DNA of 64,000 nt. It comes from Zygnema cylindricum (lineage: Eukaryota; Streptophyta; Zygnematophyceae; Zygnematales; Zygnemataceae). A program made the position numbers and the translations under genes. Positions 56,724 to 64,000 of this stretch are shown here, one piece after another; position 1 is the stretch's first letter; each line of letters starts with the position of its first letter. Where the stretch lies: NCBI GenBank assembly GCA_037447655.1, contig JBBHKE010002466.1:62001-126000 (forward strand). The letters are read 5' to 3'. The notes below the pieces were generated by a model that saw only the letters and a program-made list of their open reading frames with translations, was not told where the DNA came from and did no database searches.

Positions 56724-57242
56724 TGTGTTTCCGTTGCTGGAAAGGAGAGGAAATTGCCTTACGCCTTAAATCTCGCCAAAAAGGCGCTATATACCGTGCC
56801 CTAAAATGCACCCTTAAAACGCGCCCTGAAATGCGCCTTAAAACGCCCCCTATAAAGCCCCCTAAAGCGGTGCACTGGGAGCTCGCTGCTGTTCGTTCGA
56901 GGAGATTACAAATTTGGAAATACGATTCACTGTTACAAATGTTTAACAAGAAAAAGAATTCAAAAAAATAAAATCACAAGCCTCGAACGGTTACAAGTCT
57001 TGTAATTTCACCATTTCCATGAGTTCAGGGAGAGAAAGCAATACTTCTATTTGCAAGTCTTTTCTAATTTTCTAAAACTCTTCTACAGGCGAAGCACCAG
57101 TAGCCAAGAAGAGTAGCAACGATACAGCGATACGTCGACACAGGGAAAGACGGCTACGTCGATACAACGATACAGCGATCGGTGAACGATGATGACAAAT
57201 TGACAATCACAAATTCACAACTACGACAACATACAACATACA

Positions 57243-57298
57243 GGACACCGTGTAGCGCTATTAAGGTTAACACTCATAGTGATTCACGGTGTACTGTA
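57243..57298. mobile_element. TIR-only derivative of the CAGTACACCG family
   Basis: ACACCGTGTAGCGCTATTAA GGTTAAC is followed at once by its inverse, CACTCATAGTGATTCACGGT GTACTGTA. Two family ends are joined with no interior, leaving a hairpin of about 56 bp flanked by TA on the right. Confidence 0.7.
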
Positions 57299-57422
57299 CC
57301 GTACGAGTACATGCGAACGAAATCGCGAATTCGTAGACTTCGTATTCGTACAATTTTCACAAACACCCGTTGAGCTGGGAACCTCAATAACTGAAATCTT
57401 TATTGCAAAAAGTGCGATGGAA

Positions 57423-57634
57423 AAAACCATCGTGAATCGTTATTAGCCTTATGTACGCTATATCGGCACCCCAAAATTTTGACATTGATACCTTAAATAT
57501 AATAAATTACACTATTTAAGAAGGTGGACCATAATTTGCCACGTCTCCTGGCACTAAATTAGAATGAATGACGCTAATTTTTTTTTACAAAAATAATTTC
57601 TATACGCTAATAACGATTCAAGGTGTAGTTTACA
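57423..57634. mobile_element. CAGTACACCG-family MITE
   Basis: Left CATCGTGAATCGTTATTAGC and right, inverted, CTACACCTTGAATCGTTATT AGCG. About 210 bp, AT-rich interior, no coding content. Confidence 0.65.
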
Positions 57635-58199
57635 AAAATCCACGCCTATCCGTACTAAACCGTACCGATTATTTTGTTTTCATAAGCGAAACAACATTAG
57701 TACATTACAGAGAATCTTGCCAATATTCTCCGAAGGTCTGGGAGCTAACACTGACCGTCATATATTCATTCGCGAGGCATGCGTTCCAACGAAAATTTAC
57801 AAAATTTGCAAATGACACCTGTTTTCCAAAATACAACCGAATCGTAACGCTCCTTCGTCACTCTATTTTTTGTAACTTTTGTTTGTCACACCATTTATTG
57901 CAACGTACTTCCGTCACACTATATATGACAACGCCCTTTGGTGACGTTATTCTTGCCCCTCCTTCCAACTTTGCTGTTTCCCGCCCTTCCTCAAATCTTT
58001 TCGTCTACGTGGTTTCCCGCGCATATATTTGGCCTCTAATTTTTTAATTACGAATTTTGGGCTGCAATTTCAAATGCCAAATTTTGAAATTCACAGATAC
58101 ATTCAACTTTGTAAATCTCCCACGAAAGATGGAGCCACCACTGTTTTCAAAGATCCACATATACGAAAATAACTTCTCTTTTAGTAGAACATATTAAAA

Positions 58200-58599
58200 A
58201 TGGGGTACCTGGATTCTCAAATTGTGGAGGCATCTGTAAGTTATCTTAGTTTTATACCTCAAGATGTCTTTCGTAAAGGGGAGTTTCAACAACCCTTTTA
58301 TTTTCCTCCCAGAAGGATTACCACAGCCTATTCCGCAGAATAAGGGCTCAAACACCAACCATGGAATCATCAACCACGCCAAAAATCATATGATTCATGG
58401 AGAATCTGGGCAAGACAATTTACCACAGCCTATTCCGCAGAATAAGGGCTCAAACACCAACCATGGAATCATCAACCACGCCAAAAATCATATAATTCAT
58501 GGAGAATATGGGCAAGACAATGAACATCCGATAAACTTGGACGGAGGAGGCGATGCCAAGCAAGGTACATATACAACAAGAATGTTTTTGACAGGGTAA
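58200..58599 (+). CDS. Hypothetical small ORFs with a 102-bp in-frame tandem duplication
   Basis: Two overlapping frames. 58200-58343 (47 residues, MGYLDSQIVEASVSYLSFIP, then FYFPPRRITTAYSAE) has an ATG after a splice-acceptor-like TTCTCTTTTAG. 58264-58599 (111 residues) contains a 34-residue unit twice (58318-58419 and 58420-58521; LPQPIPQNKGSNTNHGIINH...), nearly identical, and ends in EHPINLDGGGDAKQGTYTTR. Neither is recognised. The duplication being an exact multiple of three is weak support for the second frame. Confidence 0.3.
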
Positions 58600-58639
58600 A
58601 ATGAATTGTAAAAATGTAAATATAACAAACTAAGCAAAT

Positions 58640-60530
58640 TTTCTCCATCTTTCGGTTTTATACCCTTCTTCTCCTTGCACTTTGTTCATTTCCATTTTTT
58701 TTTCACCAACTTCTTATACTTCCTCTACTTGTTTTTCTTATTGCTCCAGTTTTTTCTTATCCCATTCTGTGTGCACATCCTCATCTTCCTAAATTTGATT
58801 TCCTTCCCTTCTTCACCTTTTCTCCTCTTGTTTTTTTTTCTTCTTTGGGTCCTCTTTTTACACACTTCAACTTTTTTGTGCACATTCCGAACTTGTTTTT
58901 AGGTTTTTTTCCTTCCTTTTTTTCTTCATTCCTTCTTCACTTCTTCACTTTCCATTTTTTTTCCACTTCTCCTTTCACTTTTTCTTCTATCTTGTCTTTT
59001 TTTCATGGTTTCTTCATCTTATTTCTGCACATGTTCGTCGTCGTCTTATTTCATCATCTTCTTATTTTTTACATATTGTTTTTGTTGTACTCCTCTCTTT
59101 CTACCATTCTTACTCCTAACAATTTTCCCCCCCTCGCCTCATCTACATAGAAAAAGCTCTATTATATTTTGCATATTTTTTTTGTTGTACTCTTATCTTT
59201 CTACCATTCTTACTCTTACCAATTTTTCCCCCTCAGCTTATCCACTTAGAAAAAGTTCTATTACGTCTTTTACGATGCATCTTCCTATCCTTTTCATTTT
59301 TTCTCCTACACTAGTTTTTTTTCTTCCTCCTCTCCTATTTGGCCCCATTTTATAATATCATCAAATTTCTTGTGCACGTTACGTTCTTGTTTTTTCTTTT
59401 TCCCATTATTTCTTTCTTCATTTTTTCTTTATTCCTTCCACTTTCAGTACTCCTCCTGCTTATTTTTATTCATTTTGTTCTCCTTTTGGTTTTTCTAACT
59501 GATTATTGTTTTATTCTACGTATTACTCTACTTGTTTTTTTTGTTTTTTTTGCGATTTTTCCTCCCATTTATTTAGGTTCTCTAGTTTTAAATTTTATTC
59601 CTCGTTTTCTTCGATTTACCATTTTCGTTTTCTACTTTGTCTTATTAACATTTTTTCGTCCATTTCCACTTGTGGCAGTCCATTCCTTGTTTTTCTATTT
59701 CTTCGTCTTCTTCAACGTCTTCTCCATATTTTTCCTCTATTATTTCTCCATATACTTCCTCCACCCCTTCCTTTTATTCCATTTTTTTTTTTTAAAGGCA
59801 TTCTAATATTCTTCTTTCTCGAAGCTTCTTATCTCATTTTTTTTCTTCACCTTTTTATCAATATTCACTTCTTCTCTTTCCACTCTTTTCTCGGCTTATT
59901 TTGGCTCCTCCATACTTTCTCCTTCTTACAATATATCCCTCTTTTGTTAACTCCATCTTTTTTTTGGGGTTGAACTTTGTATTTTTCTGTTTCTTTTTCT
60001 TATTCTTTCATTTTACTTTTCTTTGTCTTCTTCTATTCTTTCTTCTTTTTCGTTTGATCACCTCCAATTTCTTCCGATTCCACTTCTTTTAGCTTGACTC
60101 TTTATTTCACTTTCACTTTCTTAATTCTCCTCTAGTATTTTTGTTTTCACCTATTTTTTTATCTCCAGCTTACATTTTTATTTTTCCACTTTTTTTTCTT
60201 CCTCTACATTTTTTAATTTTTTAGACTATTCTTTTTCCGCTAAACTCTTCTTTTTCTCTCTTGTTCCATTCGTCATCTTCTTCTTCCGTTTTCTCTATTT
60301 CACTTTCACTTTCTTAATTCTCCTCTTGATTTTTGTTTTCACCTATTCTTTTATCTCCAGCTTATATTTTTAATTTTCCACTTTTTTTTCTTCCTCCACA
60401 TTTTTTAATTTTTTTGACTATTCTTTTTCCGCTAAACTCTTCTTTTTCTCTCTTGTTCCATTCGTCATCTTCTTCTTCCGTTTTCTCTTGCTCAATTTTT
60501 CTGGTCTTTTTTCCTTTTTTTTTGGTTCCA
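58640..60530 (+). repeat. Pyrimidine-rich tract of 1.9 kb with nested duplications
   Basis: T/C-dominated on the + strand; open frames are Phe/Leu/Ser-rich and compositional. A 193-bp tandem duplication covers 60104-60296 and 60297-60489 (both start ATTTCACTTTCACTTTC). A looser roughly 108-bp repeat covers about 59073-59290 (TTGTTGTACTC ... TCTACCATTCTTACTC). Confidence 0.75.
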
Positions 60531-61195
60531 ATTTTTATTCTTCCTTCACCGATTTTTATTATTTCACATCGTGACCCATTTTTTTTGTAAATGGTGGGGC
60601 TGATACCCTTACGCGTTCGGGGAAAAAAAAACTAGACGTTTGAAAAAAAAACAGCGAAGAAGCAAAGAGGCTCAAATGGTGTTAAAGAAGCCGCGAGTAA
60701 CGCCACCAAAGATAGTTGGACGAGGAAAACGGAAAAAACATGGTAAATAGTGAAGTACCAAATGAACAAAATGAGGTTGACGATCATGAAAAAGACCCAC
60801 CAGTCCGAAAAGACCGATGGGGCGAGAACGAGACTTTGCACTTGATTTCCTACTGAGGAAATTCAAAAAGATTAAACAAATTGGTTGAGAGCAACCCACC
60901 GTTCAGCCTTAAAAATGTGGGGATAATAAGTACTGAACTTGTATAAAAAGCGGTGGAAAAAGACTTGAGGCAATGTTAGAACAAATGGGACAGCATTTTA
61001 CCAGAATATAAGAAAGTACGAGATTGGTAGGACAAAATCTTGAGTGGTAACAAGTATTTGGATGATGACGAACAAAAATAGGACCGGTAAAAAGTTGTCC
61101 GAAAATTTCAGTGTACGTTTTTATAGAGCCGTGGACGACGTTTTTATAGAGCCGTGGACGACGCGGTGGGTGGCAACGAAAATATTACACTGACT
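60400..61195 (+). mobile_element. Left arm of a long inverted repeat with decayed Myb/trihelix-like ORF
   Basis: Matches 62115-62960 in inverse orientation. On the + strand it reads EKDPPVRKDRWGENETLHLI, SNPPFSLKNVG, KAVEKDLRQC.NKWDSILPEY and KKVRDW with several stops. The W...C.KW...YK..RDW spacing is that of the Myb/SANT-like (trihelix) protein that accompanies Harbinger-type transposases. A 25-bp direct duplication (TTTTTATAGAGCCGTGGACG) is at about 61112-61161. Confidence 0.7.
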
Positions 61196-62114
61196 CGAAA
61201 GCTAAAGAACGACAAAAAATGCTTGAAATTGTACGTGTACTTGTTGGCAAAAATGCTCCTGCACGGAACAATGCATATAATCCAATTGAATATGCATTCT
61301 ATTACTATTGCCATATCTTCTAGTATGATATTTGTATATTAAGGGTTTTAGTATATTTAGTGTTTTATTCCAGTGTTTTCACCGATGATGGCTGATTGTT
61401 ATTTTCGACATTTTAGACTGAAAATTTGTATTGTAATATATTCATTTTCTTGTCATCCATGAGTTTAATTTCCTAATGCGTTTTGTTATATATTTAAATA
61501 TTTATATTAAATTATATGCGTAGCTTTTATTAATATTTTCTTGTTGTTGTACAGTTTTATCTTATTCTTGTATATATATTGTTGTTGTTGATGGTGGCAA
61601 GTTTGTTTACGTCAGGGTAAACGGTTCTTGAAGATTATAGAATTCAACTATGATTTGAGGATTACTTAGGGTTAACTTCTATTTTTAAGGTTGTCTTCCC
61701 CATGTTTATTAATGTTAGTAGATCCACAATAAAAGTTATTGTAGCTCTATAGAAAGCTATAGTTAATTTCAAAGGTGTATTAATTGGTACAATTTGGTTG
61801 CATAAGATGTAACTTTTATAAAGATTTTTTCAAAAATGCTCGTAACCTCCACATCTTCCTCTTTCCGTTTACGTTTTTTTTGTTATCACCTTCTTCTATG
61901 TTCATTTACATACAACATCAAGCAATTCTTGTCGTTCTTTAGTTTTTTTTTCCTATCGACGTTCGTTTTTTACCCAACTTGCCCCCAATAGTTCTCCTAT
62001 CTTGCCAAATTTTTCTTTGTTCTCCTTCACCGTCATGTCATGTATTTTGTATTTTCACGGCTAGTGTTTCCTTAAGGTGCAATGCCCTTGATGTGCACTT
62101 CTATTGTTATTAGA
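61196..62114. other. Spacer between the arms of the long inverted repeat
   Basis: AT-rich and not repeated elsewhere in the window. No gene recognised. Confidence 0.5.
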
Positions 62115-62960
62115 ATAGGAAAATGGATTCATTTCCGTTGGTCCACCATCATCATGGACAGAGGTAATTTTTTTGGATTTACTACAAAGGTGTCTCGCAC
62201 GTGAGTCGGTGCACTATTTTCTTTGCCGCCTACGGCGTCGTCCACGGCTCTATAGAAACGATTATTGAAACTTCCAGACAATTTCATGTTGATCTTATTT
62301 TTGATCGTTACCACTCGAGATTTTCTCCTGCCAATCTCGTACTTTCTTATAATCTCGTAGAATGTTGTCCCATTTGTTCGAACATTGCCTTAAGTCTTTT
62401 TCCACCGCTTTTTGTATAATTTTAGTGCTTATTATCCCCCACTTTTCTAAGGCTGAACGTTGGGTTGCTCTCAACCAATATGTTCTTTCCATTTGAATTT
62501 CCCCTGTAGGAAATTAAATGCAAAGTTTCACTCTCGCCCCATCGGTCATTTCGAACCGGTGGGTCTTCTTCATGATAGTCAACCTCATTTTGTTCATTTG
62601 TTACTTGCCTATTTACCATGTTTTGTTAGTTTTCCTCATCCCACTTTTTTGGTGCCCTTACTCGCGACTACTTTAACACCATTTGAGCCTCTTTGCTTCC
62701 TAACTGTTTTTTTTTAAACCTCGAGTTTTTTTCCCCGAACTTCTTTGGGTACCAACTCCACCATCTTTAAAAAAATTGGGTCACGACGAGAAATAGTAAA
62801 AATCAGTGGAGGTTGAATAAAAAGTGGAAGCAAAAGAAGAGAAAAGAAGAGAAAACGAAAAATTAGGCAAAACAAAACGGAAGAAGAAGACGACGAGGGG
62901 AACGAGAGAGAAAATTAAGAGTTTAAAAGAAGGGAATAGTCTGAAAAATTAGAAGATGTG
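62115..62960 (-). mobile_element. Right arm of the long inverted repeat
   Basis: On the minus strand it reads EEDPPVRNDRWGESETLHLI, SYRGNSNGKNILVESNPTFS, QKAVEKDLRQCSNKWDNILR and DYKKVRDWQEKISSG. It is better preserved than the left arm (the stop after LISY is Arg here) but frameshifted before the KIIQKAVEK block. The similarity extends outward through GGGTCACGACG and the pyrimidine-rich flank. Confidence 0.7.
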
Positions 62961-62999
62961 CAGGAAGAAATGGAAGTGGATGAATAAGTACAAGAGGAA

Positions 63000-63506
63000 T
63001 ATTCAGCCAAAAAGATTTATAAGTGTTTTTGGCCTCTTCTCTCTCTTCACTATTAATCCTCTATGATTAATTGGTTGACAAATTAATACTCTGCAAATGT
63101 ACACTGCTGCCTATATATACTCGCTACTCTATACTAAGAGACAACAAGATAAGACAAGCAGAACTTAGCGTAGCGACGAAGTCTGTCCCTAGCTGACTGT
63201 GCACTCTTCAATGAAAATTCCACGAGGGAAGGCGCACGCGCTTTCTTCCTTCGAAACAACAAACTCCAAAACGTTGACTTAACACGTGTCGCTTCACAAG
63301 TACACCTGCACGCAAAATCAAACATCTGTACATGAAGACAAAAGTCACGCGAAACGAAATAGTATGTTTCGTTCGCGGACGCATCAAAATTAGTACCACG
63401 AAACTTACATCGTACGTTTCGTATGATGACGTGGTACTTCACGTCAACAATTAAATGTTGGTATGACGCTTCGCGGAAATACCGCGAAACGACAATAATC
63501 GAACAA
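63000..63506 (-). mobile_element. 3' LTR of a Ty1/copia element (right limit clear, left limit approximate)
   Basis: On the minus strand a purine run AATAAGAGGGGGA (polypurine tract, about 63507-63519) is followed by TGTTCGATTATTGTCG, a TG-starting LTR edge at 63506. A TATA box (GTATATATAG) is at about 63111-63120. The CA end near 63000 was not fixed; the partner LTR is outside the window. Confidence 0.6.
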
Positions 63507-63538
63507 TCCCCCTCTTATTGTCGCAATCGCCAATCTCT

Positions 63539-64000
63539 TCAAAATAATCCAAGTTTCGGTCGTCCCCTCTCAAACACATCATGTGTAGCAGCCTTTGTCA
63601 ACAAATCAGCCGCCTCCTCTTTAGTTGGTACGTACGAAAATTCAATCTCATTTGCCGTAACCAAATCTCTTACAAAATGCCATTGGATCCTGATGTGTTT
63701 CGTCCTCTTGTGAAACACAGGATTTTTCGCCAACGCTATAGAACTCATGCTGTCAAAATAAATCGTCATACAACCAATAGGAATGCTTAACTCACGTAAC
63801 ATCTCCTTAATCCAAATCGAAGCCTTAGCTGCATGACACGCAGCCATATACTCAGATTCTGTGGAACTCAACGCAACCGTAGGTTGTAGCCTTGAACTCC
63901 ACGAGATCGCAGCTCCCCCAAAAATAAATGCATATCTTGACGTAGACTTACTTGAATCAAAATCGCCGCCCCAATCCGCGTCACAATACCCAACACACTC
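63539..64000 (-). CDS. Ty1/copia polyprotein, C-terminal RNase H region (partial)
   Basis: Open without a stop from the window edge to 63539. It reads VGYCDADWGGDFDSSKSTS, ALSSTESEYMAACHAAK (second catalytic acidic residue in STESEY), YFDSMSSIALAKNPVFHKR, TKHIRIQWHFVRDLV, FSYVPTKEEAADLLTKA and ends RPKLGLF. These are the standard copia RNase H blocks in order. The residue at the usual DN position is DS here. It replicates by reverse transcription of an LTR-flanked RNA. Gag, integrase and the polymerase core lie beyond 64000. Confidence 0.93.
   Translation of the reverse strand, partial: ECVGYCDADWGGDFDSSKSTSRYAFIFGGAAISWSSRLQPTVALSSTESEYMAACHAAKASIWIKEMLRELSIPIGCMTIYFDSMSSIALAKNPVFHKRTKHIRIQWHFVRDLVTANEIEFSYVPTKEEAADLLTKAATHDVFERGRPKLGLF

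Larger units (their letters stand above)
56724..58199. other. TIMMDC1-like 5' flank and intergenic DNA
   Basis: Bases 56755-56875 carry runs of CCCTTAAAACGCGCC / GCCTTAAAACGCCCC-like repeats, the most GC-rich stretch near this gene's start and a candidate promoter zone. Two MITE pieces follow (57243-57298 and 57423-57634). The 159-codon frame at 57568-58047 begins inside a MITE and has no known domain. Confidence 0.5.

Noticed and set aside
59339-59973. Two 155-codon Phe/Leu-rich frames as membrane proteins
   Set aside because: They arise from T/C-rich DNA; hydrophobicity here is a composition effect.
1-64000. CRISPR array, bacterial operon or phage signals
   Set aside because: The minisatellites have no unique spacers of even length; spliced eukaryotic genes exclude a prokaryotic reading.

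Overview
This 64 kb window is nuclear DNA of a green-lineage (streptophyte) eukaryote. The proteins resemble plant homologues: a GT34 xyloglucan-type glycosyltransferase end, a SUN-domain protein, a TM9/nonaspanin, the exosome subunit RRP43, a Tim17/22/23-type protein, a RanBP1-type protein and mS38. GT-AG introns are long and the intergenic space is AT-rich and full of transposons. A GT34 wall enzyme beside many MITEs and an R2-like retroelement would fit a charophyte alga (Chara/Nitella-like) or an early land plant, but the species cannot be fixed from this sequence.

Layout, left to right. 1-1458 (+): last three exons of a GT34 enzyme. 3.0-7.4 kb: transposon cluster with an hAT-type element carrying an exact 8-bp target duplication, and a TTA-flanked MITE nested in another TIR element. 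7679-10466 (+): complete two-exon SUN-domain gene. 13115-13789 (+): mS38/COX24-like protein. 16554-24341 (-): complete nine-exon TM9SF gene. 24.7-28.5 kb: TIR elements, several with TTA target sites. 29.1-29.7 kb (+): decayed PIF/Harbinger transposase cut off by CT-rich satellite. 30.8-32.8 kb (+): RanBP1-like gene preceded by an 0.8 kb purine tract. 34619-47049 (-): RRP43 gene whose large intron holds two non-LTR retrotransposon copies and a 10-N assembly gap. 47.3-51.9 kb: 18-bp minisatellite and a second copy of a 4.4 kb composite repeat. 53202-56723 (-): complete five-exon TIMMDC1-like gene. 58.6-63.0 kb: pyrimidine-rich DNA and a long inverted repeat with a decayed Myb-like ORF. 63.0-64.0 kb (-): 3' end of a Ty1/copia element.

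The host genes are unrelated housekeeping functions (cell wall/Golgi, nuclear envelope, mitochondrial ribosome and complex I assembly, secretory membrane, RNA exosome, Ran cycle) and do not form a pathway or operon. The unusual content is in how repeats meet genes: an intact RLE-type LINE of 1,102 codons nested in a sister copy inside RRP43; GA/CT microsatellite that is in-frame protein on one strand and intronic pyrimidine on the other; a composite repeat with small ORFs kept open in both copies; and several layers of Harbinger-, hAT- and possibly mariner-type MITEs. Exon limits were derived by hand from frame continuity, GT-AG sites and remembered family motifs; no database search was run.
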